Shown piece by piece: positions 35,251-43,794 of a stretch of DNA of 64,000 nt. The position numbers and the translations under genes are program-made. How positions within the stretch are numbered: the stretch's first letter is position 1; the number at the start of each line of letters is the position of its first letter. This DNA is from Hyphomicrobium denitrificans 1NES1 (GTDB taxonomy: Bacteria > Pseudomonadota > Alphaproteobacteria > Rhizobiales > Hyphomicrobiaceae): NCBI RefSeq assembly GCF_000230975.2, contig NC_021172.1:2604001-2668000 (forward strand), given 5' to 3'. The notes below the pieces were generated by a model. It saw nothing but the letters and a program-made list of their open reading frames with translations. It was not told the origin of the DNA and made no database searches.

Positions 35251-35592
35251 GGTCTTCAGGGCCGCCAATCGATTCGTCTTTGAACAGCTTCGCAGGCCCG
35301 GGAAGCGAGAAGCAATGCAGCTTACGGGACCTATCACCAAGTTTCCGAAGCCTAAGTCCCGATCGGCACGATTCCTACCGCGTGCGGAGCGCGTCAGTCA
35401 CACATCAGCGTCGCGGTGCACGTTGCGAGTCCCGGTGCAAAGCCGCAAATCTGCCCTTGACCCGTCTCCGGCGTACCCGAATCGGGGCGCTGTTTAGGTC
35501 TCGTTAGGGCGAATCGCCGTGGTATCGTACGGCCGACAGCGCTTCTCGCGTTTGCCGGTGTTGCGTTTTTGTTGAGCAGGGGATTAAGCGCC
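35251..35592. other. Divergent intergenic region between EAL-like and SDR-like genes
   Basis: These 342 bases contain no convincing gene. It is a divergent promoter region for the degenerate EAL and degenerate SDR genes, which suggests joint control. Short frames crossing it (for example 35394-35699, minus) have no family character. Confidence 0.5.
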
Positions 35593-36333
35593 ATGTACAT
35601 GGATCGTATCAGTACGAGTGCCGATGGGTACGTAACGAGCGAGTTCGCGCAGGCGCGCATCCTCATAACAGGTCTTACGGCAACGTCGGGTATCGACATT
35701 GCGCGTTCCTTCGCCGATCTCCAAGCGCGACTTATCGTTCATACTGCGGAGCTTTCTCCCGAGCTGATCGAACTTGCCGCGGTTCTCACTCAAACGGCCG
35801 GCGACATCCGCCTGCATACGCAGAACATCTCCAGCGCCAACAGCGCAGCAGTCTTCGCGCAAACATCAGCGCAGGCGTATGGCGGGCTCGACGCTGCCAT
35901 CAATATGGCTTCGATCTCTGCGGCCGAACTCGCGGCCGTCAAGCGTGACAGCGATCTCGACAGGCTCATATCCGACAAGCTCGCGCCGCTTGCGCAACTG
36001 ACGCGCATCATCGCCAATCGCATGTGCCTCATCTTGAGCGAGGGTCTCATTCTCAATGTCTTGAAGATGCCTCATCCCACAAGCGGCCGGGAATCGGCGG
36101 TGGCCGCCTACGCACGCACGGCGCTGGCGGCGATGACGGCGAAAGAAGCGCACGCGTGGGCGCCGCAGGGCATTCGCATCAATTCGGTCGGTCCCTCTGT
36201 CGTAGGAGAGCGGCAAGCCGGGGCGGTGCTTACGAACGAGCCGGACGTTGCGACCCTTGCGCTTTATCTCGCGTCGCACAAAGGCCGGAGGCTGTCGGGG
36301 CATGTTTTCGATGCGGATGGGATGGCGTGCTGA
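35593..36333 (+). CDS. Degenerate short-chain dehydrogenase-like protein
   Basis: This encodes 246 residues from the ATG at 35593 after AGGGGA. The overall fold follows an SDR: ARILITGLTATSGIDIARSF (strand 1 plus glycine-rich loop), GGLDAAINMASIS (compare N-N-A-G), a catalytic-helix region AVAAYARTALAAMTAKEA, and PQGIRINSVGPSVV and LSGHVFDADG at the end. The T-G-x-x-x-G-I-G loop is altered, and the Tyr-x-x-x-Lys pair reads YARTA, lacking the Lys. It is probably a non-catalytic paralogue, or one with a changed reaction. fdsR lies 68 bases downstream on the same strand. Confidence 0.8.
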   Translation: MYMDRISTSADGYVTSEFAQARILITGLTATSGIDIARSFADLQARLIVHTAELSPELIELAAVLTQTAGDIRLHTQNISSANSAAVFAQTSAQAYGGLDAAINMASISAAELAAVKRDSDLDRLISDKLAPLAQLTRIIANRMCLILSEGLILNVLKMPHPTSGRESAVAAYARTALAAMTAKEAHAWAPQGIRINSVGPSVVGERQAGAVLTNEPDVATLALYLASHKGRRLSGHVFDADGMAC

Positions 36334-36348
36334 AACCGCGCAATTGCA

Positions 36349-36361
36349 TTCCAGTATGGAA
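36349..36361 (+). promoter_or_regulatory. T-N11-A dyad upstream of fdsR, candidate autoregulatory site
   Basis: TTCCAGTATGGAA is a perfect 5-base-pair dyad with a 3-base centre and fits the LysR consensus T-N11-A exactly. It lies about 40 bases upstream of the fdsR start codon, a usual place for LysR autoregulation. Confidence 0.5.
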
Positions 36362-36401
36362 ACATTGATGATTGCCGCTCTCTCAGCATAGAGAGCATTT
36401 T

Positions 36402-37337
36402 ATGGATATCCGGCAGCTTCAGTACCTCGTAGCGCTGGCGCGCGAAAAGCATTTCACGCGCGCAGCCAGCGCCTGCCACGTCACGCAACCGACGCTCTCG
36501 GGGCGCATCCGGCAGCTTGAGCTTGAACTCGGCGTTCCGATCGTCGAGCGCGGTCAGCGCTATCAGGGCCTGACGCAAGAGGGCGCCCGCGTTCTCAAAT
36601 GGGCGCAGCTCATCCTCAACAATTGGGCGTCAATGCATCAGGAGCTGGCGCACCTCGCGACCAGCGATTTCGGACTGACCGGACGACTGGCCTTAGGGGC
36701 CATTCCGTCGGCGCTACCCATGATTCCGTATCTGACGCAGGCCGTCAGAAAGTTGCACCCGCATATCGATTTCACCGTCATGTCGTTGAGCTCGGAAGAA
36801 ATCCTGCGGGGTCTCGACGATTATTCGCTCGATGCGGGCATCACCTACCTCGACAACGAGCCGATCAATGGCTTGATGGCAACGTCACTCTATACGGAGC
36901 GCTACAGCCTGTTCCTTCCCGCGGATCACGCGCTCGCCGCGCAGGCATCGGTGACTTGGCGCGAGGCCGCGGAGCTGGCGCTCGGACTGCCGACTGCGAA
37001 CATGCAGAATCGCCGGATCATCGACCGCGCTTTCCGCGTGGCCGAAAGCCACCCGGAACCGGCGCTGGAGACGAATTCGGTCGTCAATCTCTATTCCAGC
37101 GTAAAATTGATGGGTCTCGCGAGCATCATGCCGGAATACATCGTCGGTATTTTCGGGGACGATCCGGATGTCCGCGCCGTTCCGCTGACCGCGCCAAACA
37201 TCTCTCAAAATGTCGGACTGATTACCCCCGATCGCGATCCGGTCGCCCCTTTGATCCGGGTTTTTCGCGAGACCGCCGCGGCTTTTTCGACACATGGGTT
37301 TGCTGCGGTGCGGGCGAAGAAGCCGAAGATTGCTTGA
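36402..37337 (+). CDS. fdsR: LysR-family transcriptional regulator of formate dehydrogenase
   Basis: This encodes 311 residues. The N-terminal winged helix-turn-helix is MDIRQLQYLVALAREKHFTR and AASACHVTQPTLSGRIRQLE. The C-terminal co-inducer domain follows (about residues 90-300). It precedes fdsG by 177 bases on the same strand, the position of FdsR-type regulators that activate fds operons in response to formate. The assignment as regulator of fds is from position; the signal molecule is inferred. Confidence 0.88.
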   Translation: MDIRQLQYLVALAREKHFTRAASACHVTQPTLSGRIRQLELELGVPIVERGQRYQGLTQEGARVLKWAQLILNNWASMHQELAHLATSDFGLTGRLALGAIPSALPMIPYLTQAVRKLHPHIDFTVMSLSSEEILRGLDDYSLDAGITYLDNEPINGLMATSLYTERYSLFLPADHALAAQASVTWREAAELALGLPTANMQNRRIIDRAFRVAESHPEPALETNSVVNLYSSVKLMGLASIMPEYIVGIFGDDPDVRAVPLTAPNISQNVGLITPDRDPVAPLIRVFRETAAAFSTHGFAAVRAKKPKIA

Positions 37338-37392
37338 ACTACGGACACATCATTAGTTTTCGCAATGCAGCATTGATAACGCCAATGATTGG

Positions 37393-37407
37393 ATCGGTGA
37401 TACCGAT
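37393..37407 (+). promoter_or_regulatory. T-N11-A dyad between fdsR and fdsG, candidate FdsR site
   Basis: ATCGGTGATACCGAT is a perfect 6-base-pair dyad with a 3-base centre and contains T-N11-A. It lies 108 bases upstream of fdsG. A second ATCGG half follows at 37411, as expected for the adjacent activation site of LysR regulators. Confidence 0.5.
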
Positions 37408-37514
37408 TTGATCGGAACAGCGAAATAAAACACTAGAAAAACCGCGACGAAATGCGCATCTAAATAAGCAATTCCGCCGAAGAATTATCGCGGCAGCCTA
37501 GGGAAACGCCTCGC

Positions 37515-38045
37515 ATGGCGAAGAACGTTACACGATCACCGAAAGGGCCTCGGAAGCAAGAGGTTAAAGCCTCGACTCCTGCGCAAGTGGCCGCGTTGTC
37601 GATTTGCGCACGCCACGGCAACAAACCTGACGAGTTGCTCGAAATTTTTCACGAGATGCAGCACGAGCTTGGCTACGTGCCTGAGGACACACTCCCGGTA
37701 ATCGCCACGGCGCTTAATCGTTCGCGCGCCGAGATTTACGGGGTTTTGACGTTCTACCATGAGTTCCATCGCCATCCTGTCGGCAAGCATATCGTCAAGA
37801 TCTGCCGTGCCGAAGCGTGCCAATCCATGGGCACGGAGGAACTCTGCCGGCATGCGGAGGCCAGGCTCAACATCCCGCTCGGCGGCACGACGGCCGACGG
37901 TACTGTTACGATTGAACAGGTTTTCTGCCTTGGAAACTGCGCCCTTTCGCCGGCCGTCATGGTCGGTGAAAAGCTTTATGGCAGGGTCGATCCCGAGCGG
38001 TTCGACGAGATCATCGCGGGCCTCGAAAAGGAGGCTGCGGAATGA
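37515..38045 (+). CDS. fdsG: NAD-dependent formate dehydrogenase gamma subunit (NuoE-like)
   Basis: This encodes 176 residues. It is a NuoE-type [2Fe-2S] electron-transfer subunit. Helical N-terminal domain: LEIFHEMQHELGYVPEDTLP. Cluster ligands are in HIVKICRAEACQSMG and QVFCLGNCALSPAVM. It passes electrons between FdsB and FdsA in a soluble complex that oxidises formate to CO2 with NAD+. It overlaps fdsB by 4 bases. Confidence 0.94.
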   Translation: MAKNVTRSPKGPRKQEVKASTPAQVAALSICARHGNKPDELLEIFHEMQHELGYVPEDTLPVIATALNRSRAEIYGVLTFYHEFHRHPVGKHIVKICRAEACQSMGTEELCRHAEARLNIPLGGTTADGTVTIEQVFCLGNCALSPAVMVGEKLYGRVDPERFDEIIAGLEKEAAE

Positions 38046-39607
38046 TCACCGTATTCGTCCCGTGCGATGCTGCCGCCCTCTCGATGGGCGCCGACGATGT
38101 CGCAACCGCCATCGCGAGCGAAGCCAAGAAGCGCAAGGCTAATGTCCGTATCGTTCGCAACGGCTCGCGCGGCATGCTCTATCTCGAACCGCTCGTCGAA
38201 GTCGAAACGCCGAAAGGGCGCGTCGCTTATGGACCGGTGGCCGCGAAAGACGTTGTGAGCCTCTTCGACGCCGGATTTCTCGAAGGCAAATCGCACAAGC
38301 TCGGACATGGGCTGACCGAAGAAATTCCCTACTTCAAGAACCAGGAGCGGCTGACGTTCGCGCGCTGCGGCATCACCGATCCATTTTCATTAGAAGACTA
38401 TCGCAAGTACGGCGGTTACGACGGCCTGGCAAAGGCCCTCGCGATGAAGCCGATCGACATTATCAATGAGGTGACGACGTCGGGCCTGCGGGGACGCGGC
38501 GGTGCCGGCTTCCCGACCGGCATCAAGTGGAAAACCGTCCACGATCTCGCCAGCAACCAGAAGTACGTTGCCTGCAACGCCGACGAAGGCGACAGCGGCA
38601 CGTTCGCCGACCGCATGCTGATGGAGGGCGACCCCTTCTGTCTGATCGAAGGCATGACGATCGCGGCCGTCGCCGGCGGCGCCACCAAGGGCTATATCTA
38701 CGTCCGCTCGGAATACCCGCACTCAGTCCATAACCTGCGCAAGGCGATCGAGATTGCACGCGAGGCCAACTGGCTTGGCGACAATATCCAGGGCTCGGGA
38801 TACTCGTTCGATCTCTTCGTGCGCATGGGCGCCGGCGCTTATATCTGCGGCGAAGAGACGTCGATGCTCGAAAGCATCGAAGGCAAGCGCGGGCTCGTGC
38901 GCTACAAGCCGCCGATCCCTGCGATCGAAGGTCTCTTCGGTAAGCCGACGATCATCAACAATGTGATGAGCTTCGCGGCGGTGCCGATCATCCTCGCGAA
39001 GGGCGGCGAATTCTACAAAAACTACGGCGTCGGCCGGTCGCGCGGCACGCTGGCGTTCCAGCTTGCCGGAAATATCAAACGCGGCGGTCTTGTCGAGAAA
39101 GCTTTCGGCGTCACGACGCGGCAGCTTATCGAGGACTGGGGCGGCGGAACCCACAGCGGTCGGCCGGCTCGCGCGGTGCAGGTTGGCGGTCCGCTCGGCG
39201 CCTATCTGCCTGAATCCAAGTTCGACGTGCCGATGGACTACGAAGAATTCGTCAAGATCGACGCGATGGTCGGCCATGGTGGCCTCGTTGTCTTCGACGA
39301 CACGGTCGATATGGCGCAACAAGCGCGCTTCGCGATGGAATTCTGTGCCATCGAAAGCTGCGGCAAGTGCACGCCGTGCCGAATCGGATCGACGCGCGGC
39401 GTCGAGGTCATCGACAAGATCATCGCCGATATCGATCGTGAGAAGAACGTCGCGCTGCTTGAAGACCTTTGCGTCACAATGACAGACGGCTCGCTGTGCG
39501 CATTGGGCGGGCTGACGCCGTTGCCTGTCCGAAGCGCGTTGCACGAGTTTCCGGACGACTTTCACAAGCCGGCGCCCAACAAGTTTCTTGCTGACGCCGC
39601 GGAGTAG
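38042..39607 (+). CDS. fdsB: NAD-dependent formate dehydrogenase beta subunit (NuoF-like, FMN)
   Basis: This encodes 521 residues. It is the FMN- and NAD-binding subunit. The N-terminus is thioredoxin-like. The nucleotide and FMN motif GLRGRGGAGFPTGIKWKTV, the acidic NADEGDSGTFADR and YICGEETSMLESIEG are all as in NuoF. The C-terminal [4Fe-4S] ligands are ESCGKCTPCRIGSTRG. It hands electrons from the iron-sulphur chain to NAD+. The start overlaps fdsG by ATGA. Confidence 0.96.
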   Translation: MITVFVPCDAAALSMGADDVATAIASEAKKRKANVRIVRNGSRGMLYLEPLVEVETPKGRVAYGPVAAKDVVSLFDAGFLEGKSHKLGHGLTEEIPYFKNQERLTFARCGITDPFSLEDYRKYGGYDGLAKALAMKPIDIINEVTTSGLRGRGGAGFPTGIKWKTVHDLASNQKYVACNADEGDSGTFADRMLMEGDPFCLIEGMTIAAVAGGATKGYIYVRSEYPHSVHNLRKAIEIAREANWLGDNIQGSGYSFDLFVRMGAGAYICGEETSMLESIEGKRGLVRYKPPIPAIEGLFGKPTIINNVMSFAAVPIILAKGGEFYKNYGVGRSRGTLAFQLAGNIKRGGLVEKAFGVTTRQLIEDWGGGTHSGRPARAVQVGGPLGAYLPESKFDVPMDYEEFVKIDAMVGHGGLVVFDDTVDMAQQARFAMEFCAIESCGKCTPCRIGSTRGVEVIDKIIADIDREKNVALLEDLCVTMTDGSLCALGGLTPLPVRSALHEFPDDFHKPAPNKFLADAAE

Positions 39608-39642
39608 CTCTCAGGATCAGACGACCTCAACGAGGACGCACA

Positions 39643-42561
39643 ATGAACCAGCACGTTAAGCCGATGACCCTCATCAAAGAGACGGACTACGGCACCAAGA
39701 CACCCGAAGTTCATGAGACGACCAAGATGGTCACGCTTGAGATCGACGGTCGCGAGATCACGGTGCCCGAAGGCACTTCGATCATGAACGCCGCGATGCA
39801 GCTTGGCATCCAGATTCCGAAGCTCTGCGCTACCGATAGCCTCGATGCGTTCGGCTCCTGCCGCCTTTGTCTTTGCGAGATCGAAGGACGTAAGGGTACG
39901 CCGGCGTCGTGCACGACGCCGGTTGCGCCGGGCATCAAGGTCGCGACGCAGAACGCACGCCTCGCAAAGCTCCGTCGCGGCGTGATGGAGCTTTACATCT
40001 CCGACCATCCGCTCGACTGCCTCACGTGCGCTGCGAACGGCGACTGCGAACTTCAGGATATGGCTGGCGCTGTCGGTCTCCGGGAAGTCCGCTATGGCTT
40101 CGACGGCGAGAACCATGTCTACGCAAAGCGCGCCGATGGGTCGGCCAACGACAGGTTCAGACCAATCGATGACTCGAACCCTTATTTTCAGCTGGAGCCA
40201 TCGAGGTGCATACTTTGCTCTCGGTGCATACGCGCCTGCGACGAGGTTCAGGGCACTTTCGCTCTGACGATCGACGGCCGCGGTTTCGCCTCCTACATTG
40301 CCTCAGGCATGAGTGAATCGTTCCTAGCTTCGGAATGTGTCTCGTGCGGCGCCTGCGTGCAAGCTTGCCCGACGGGTTCCTTGATCGAGAAGTCGGTCGT
40401 CGACATAGGTCAGCCGGAGCATTCGATCATCACGACGTGCGCCTATTGCGGCGTCGGCTGCGCCTTCAAAGCCGAAATGCGAGGTGAAGAAGTCGTCCGC
40501 ATGGTGCCGTACAAGGATGGTGGCGCCAACGAAGGCCATTCGTGCGTGAAGGGTCGCTTTGCGTTCAGCTACGCGACACATAAGGATCGCGTCCTGACAC
40601 CGATGATCCGCGAGAAAGTTACGGATCCTTGGCAGGTCGTGACCTTCGACGAAGCGATCAATTACGCCGCGAAGCGCCTCAAAGAAACGCAGGAGAAATA
40701 CGGCCGGAAATCAATTGGCGCCGTCACGTCCTCGCGCACGACGCTGGAGGAGATCTATTCCGTCCAGAAGCTCGTGCGTGCTGCTTTCAATAACAACAAT
40801 GTCGATACGTGCGCCCGCGTTTGCCACTCTCCGACAGGCTATGGCTTGAAGGTGACGTTCGGGGAAGCCGCCGGAACGCAGGATTTCAAGAGCACCGATA
40901 AAACCGACGTCATGCTGGTCATCGGCTGCAATCCGACGGACGCTCATCCGGTCTTCGGCTCACGCATGAAGAAGCGGATTCGCGAGGGCGCCAAGGTCAT
41001 CGTCGTCGATCCGCGGCGCATCGATCTCGTCGACTCGCCGCACGTCAAAGCCGATTATCACCTGCAGCTCATGCCCGGGACCAACGTCGCGGTCGTGAAT
41101 GCCCTTTGCCACGTAATCGCAACGGAAAATCTGATCGACCGGAAGTTCGTCAACCGCCGCTGCGAAAAGACCGACTTCCACCGCTGGGAAGAGTTCATCA
41201 AGCGGCCGGAGCACTCACCGGAAGCCATGGAGCCAGTCACCGGCGTTCCGGCCCAGATGGTGCGCGAGGCGGCACGCCTCTTTGCTACGGGCGGCAATGC
41301 CGCGATCTATTACGGCCTCGGCGTTACCGAGCACACGCAAGGCTCGACGGCCGTCATGGCGTTGGCCAACCTTGCGATGGCGACGGGCAACATCGGCCGC
41401 GAAGGCGTCGGCGTGAACCCGCTCAGAGGCCAGAACAATGTGCAGGGCTCCTCCGATATGGGTTCGGCGCCGCACGAATATCCTGGCTATCGCCACGTCT
41501 CCAACAAGGATGTGCGAGACATCTACGAGAAGGAATGGGGCCTTAAGCTCGATGATGAGCCCGGACTGCGCATTCCTAACATGTTCGATGCCGCAATCGA
41601 CGGATCCTACCGCGGCATGTTCATTCACGGCGAAGATATCGCGCAATCCGATCCCGATACGCATCACGTCGAAGCGGCGCTGAAGGCCATGGACATCGTG
41701 GTCGTGCAGGATCTCTTCCTGAACGAGACGGCCGCTTTCGCACACGTGTTCCTGCCGGGCACCTCGTTCCTCGAAAAGGACGGCACGTTCGTCAACGCCG
41801 AGCGTCGCGTCAATCGCGTTCGCAAGGTCCTGAAGGAAAAGCAGGGCGTACCGGAGTGGGAAATCGTCAGTCGACTCGCGACGGCGATGGGCTATCCGAT
41901 GCACTACAATTCCGCGTCCGAGGTCATGGACGAAATTGCGAGAACGACCCCGCCGTTCCAAGGCATCTCATATGAGCGCCTTGACGAGCTTGGTTCGGTC
42001 CAGTGGCCGTGCAACGAACAGCATCCGACAGGTACGCCCATCATGCACACGGACGAGTTCGTGCGCGGCAAGGGCCGGTTCATGCTGACGGCGTTCATGG
42101 CAACCGACGAGCGCGCAAGCAACAACTTCCCGCTCATCCTGACGACCGGACGTATCCTGTCGCAATATAATGTCGGCGCTCAGACGCGGCGCACCGACAA
42201 TATGGCGTGGCACCCGGAAGATATTCTCGAAATGAACCCCTATGACGCGGAAATTCGCGGCATGAAGGATGGGCAGATCGTGTCGCTTACGAGCCGCGCC
42301 GGCGCAACGACGATCCGGTTGAAGATTTCCGACCGCATGCCGCAGGGCGTCGTCTACACGACGTTCCACCATCCGGGCACGGGCGCCAATCTCATTACGA
42401 CCAGCAATTCGGACTGGGCGACCAACTGCCCCGAATACAAGGTAACTGCGGTTCAGGTGGCGCCTTCGAACCAGCCGTCCGACTGGCAGGCCGAGTGGAA
42501 TACGCGCAATATCGAAAGCAAGCGTATTGGCACGGAGAAGAAGCTGGAACCGGCGGAATAA
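39643..42561 (+). CDS. fdsA: NAD-dependent formate dehydrogenase alpha subunit (molybdenum, Cys form)
   Basis: This is the catalytic subunit of 972 residues. Domains in order: [2Fe-2S] (DSLDAFGSCRLCLCEIEG), a NuoG-type His/Cys cluster (SDHPLDCLTCAANGDCEL), two [4Fe-4S] clusters (CILCSRCIRACDE, CVSCGACVQACPTG), the [4Fe-4S] of the molybdopterin part (CAYCGVGCAFKAEM), and the bis-MGD fold. The metal ligand is Cys394 in ARVCHSPTGYG, not selenocysteine. The protein oxidises formate to CO2 and releases electrons to FdsG/FdsB. The start is preceded by GAGGACGCACA. Confidence 0.97.
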   Translation: MNQHVKPMTLIKETDYGTKTPEVHETTKMVTLEIDGREITVPEGTSIMNAAMQLGIQIPKLCATDSLDAFGSCRLCLCEIEGRKGTPASCTTPVAPGIKVATQNARLAKLRRGVMELYISDHPLDCLTCAANGDCELQDMAGAVGLREVRYGFDGENHVYAKRADGSANDRFRPIDDSNPYFQLEPSRCILCSRCIRACDEVQGTFALTIDGRGFASYIASGMSESFLASECVSCGACVQACPTGSLIEKSVVDIGQPEHSIITTCAYCGVGCAFKAEMRGEEVVRMVPYKDGGANEGHSCVKGRFAFSYATHKDRVLTPMIREKVTDPWQVVTFDEAINYAAKRLKETQEKYGRKSIGAVTSSRTTLEEIYSVQKLVRAAFNNNNVDTCARVCHSPTGYGLKVTFGEAAGTQDFKSTDKTDVMLVIGCNPTDAHPVFGSRMKKRIREGAKVIVVDPRRIDLVDSPHVKADYHLQLMPGTNVAVVNALCHVIATENLIDRKFVNRRCEKTDFHRWEEFIKRPEHSPEAMEPVTGVPAQMVREAARLFATGGNAAIYYGLGVTEHTQGSTAVMALANLAMATGNIGREGVGVNPLRGQNNVQGSSDMGSAPHEYPGYRHVSNKDVRDIYEKEWGLKLDDEPGLRIPNMFDAAIDGSYRGMFIHGEDIAQSDPDTHHVEAALKAMDIVVVQDLFLNETAAFAHVFLPGTSFLEKDGTFVNAERRVNRVRKVLKEKQGVPEWEIVSRLATAMGYPMHYNSASEVMDEIARTTPPFQGISYERLDELGSVQWPCNEQHPTGTPIMHTDEFVRGKGRFMLTAFMATDERASNNFPLILTTGRILSQYNVGAQTRRTDNMAWHPEDILEMNPYDAEIRGMKDGQIVSLTSRAGATTIRLKISDRMPQGVVYTTFHHPGTGANLITTSNSDWATNCPEYKVTAVQVAPSNQPSDWQAEWNTRNIESKRIGTEKKLEPAE

Positions 42562-42591
42562 GTCCGCCGGCCTATCTCAAAATCACTTACA

Positions 42592-43410
42592 ATGAGCGTG
42601 ATATCGAACGTGATTTCGCAACAGGGCGGGGACGAGGAGTTTTGCTCTTATCCCGCCTTGGGTGAAGCCGTGGTTGCCGGTTCAGTGCAGCCGGTAACGT
42701 GGCAACTGCCGCACGAAACACCCGTGGCGCTGCAAATCAATTCCGAGCCTTATACCGTCATGATGGCGACGCCGGCCGATCTCAGGGATTTCGCGTTGGG
42801 CTTTCTTATCGGCGAAGGCATCCTGAAAAACCCGAAGGAGATTCGGGGTATCCTCGTGATGCCTGGTGATGAGGGCGTCACGGTCGATATCGCGGTTCCG
42901 GAAGCGGCTCTCGAGACATCGCGTCTCGCGCGGCGCTCGGTGGAAGGCCGGGCGGGTTGCGGGCTCTGCGGTCTCGAGGATATTGCCTCGGTCGTCCGCC
43001 CGTTGCCGGTCCTGGAACGGCGGTGGGCACCAACGCCGGAAGCGATTGAACGCGCTGCCGCCACGTTGTTTCAGCATCAGCCGATGAATCAATTCAACCG
43101 CTCTGTGCACGGTGCAGCGTGGGTCTCGCGTGACGGCGAGATCAAGCTCGTGCGCGAGGACGTCGGACGCCACAACGCCCTCGACAAACTGATCGGCACG
43201 TTGGTACGCGATGAGTTCGATATCCATGACGGCTTCGTGCTGATGACGAGCCGTTGCAGCTTCGAACTCGTACAAAAGACGGTAACGGCGGGCATCGGAG
43301 CGCTCGTCACCGTTTCGGCCCCGACATCGCTAGCGCTCGATCTCGCGCGCAAGTCCAATCTGTTCCTGGCGGCGCTCGCCAAGGGCAAACCCGTTGTCTT
43401 CAACTCCTGA
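42592..43410 (+). CDS. fdhD: Formate dehydrogenase accessory sulfurtransferase FdhD
   Basis: This encodes 272 residues. FdhD transfers sulphur from IscS-type desulfurases to the molybdenum cofactor, which is needed for formate dehydrogenase activity. The conserved motif GRAGCGLCGLEDI contains Cys123 and Cys126, the sulphur-carrying pair. FNRSVHGAAWVSRDGEI, REDVGRHNALDKLIG and SRCSFELVQK complete the family pattern. In fds operons this gene is also called fdsC. Confidence 0.95.
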   Translation: MSVISNVISQQGGDEEFCSYPALGEAVVAGSVQPVTWQLPHETPVALQINSEPYTVMMATPADLRDFALGFLIGEGILKNPKEIRGILVMPGDEGVTVDIAVPEAALETSRLARRSVEGRAGCGLCGLEDIASVVRPLPVLERRWAPTPEAIERAAATLFQHQPMNQFNRSVHGAAWVSRDGEIKLVREDVGRHNALDKLIGTLVRDEFDIHDGFVLMTSRCSFELVQKTVTAGIGALVTVSAPTSLALDLARKSNLFLAALAKGKPVVFNS

Positions 43411-43451
43411 CGCAGACATGTTCTGCTCACCAACTTAATCGCGGTAGGTAG

Positions 43452-43736
43452 ATGGAAAAAGAAGTTCTTATTCAGATGGCCAACCAGGTCACCGCATTTT
43501 GGTCCGTCTATCCGAAAGGCGAAGCGCTGGAGAGCATCGCGAGGCACATTCACAGTTCATGGGAACCGAGGATGCGCGACGAGATGAAGACGATCATCGA
43601 CGACGGGGGTCAGGGTCTGGCGCCGCTTTTTGTCGAGGCCATGAAAGACTATTTCAAAGGTCCGAAAACTCCGACCAAATCCAATCCTTCAGGTGCGTCG
43701 GAACCAAAACCCAAGACCGGCTCACCGGCGGCGTAA
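43452..43736 (+). CDS. fdsD: NAD-dependent formate dehydrogenase delta subunit
   Basis: This encodes 94 residues. It is a small helical protein of fds-type operons, needed for stable activity of the complex. The pattern LIQMANQVTAFWSVYPKGEA and IARHIHSSWEPRMR is typical. The C-terminal 30 residues are Pro/Lys-rich and probably disordered. It is the last gene of the unit and is followed by a terminator. Confidence 0.92.
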   Translation: MEKEVLIQMANQVTAFWSVYPKGEALESIARHIHSSWEPRMRDEMKTIIDDGGQGLAPLFVEAMKDYFKGPKTPTKSNPSGASEPKPKTGSPAA

Positions 43737-43750
43737 TCATTTCGCACGCT

Positions 43751-43779
43751 AAAAAAGGGTAGCGAGAGCCACCCTTTCT
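43751..43779. terminator. Bidirectional terminator between fdsD and the EF-G-like gene
   Basis: AAAGGGT (43754-43760) pairs with ACCCTTT (43771-43777). The minus strand reads into six T, giving a strong terminator for the EF-G-like gene; the plus side has a shorter T-run for the fds operon. Confidence 0.8.
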
Positions 43780-43794
43780 GCATTTCGTCAGCCA

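Noticed and set aside
39643..42561. Selenocysteine formate dehydrogenase
   Set aside because: The metal ligand codon at 40822 is TGC (Cys394) and the frame has no internal TGA.
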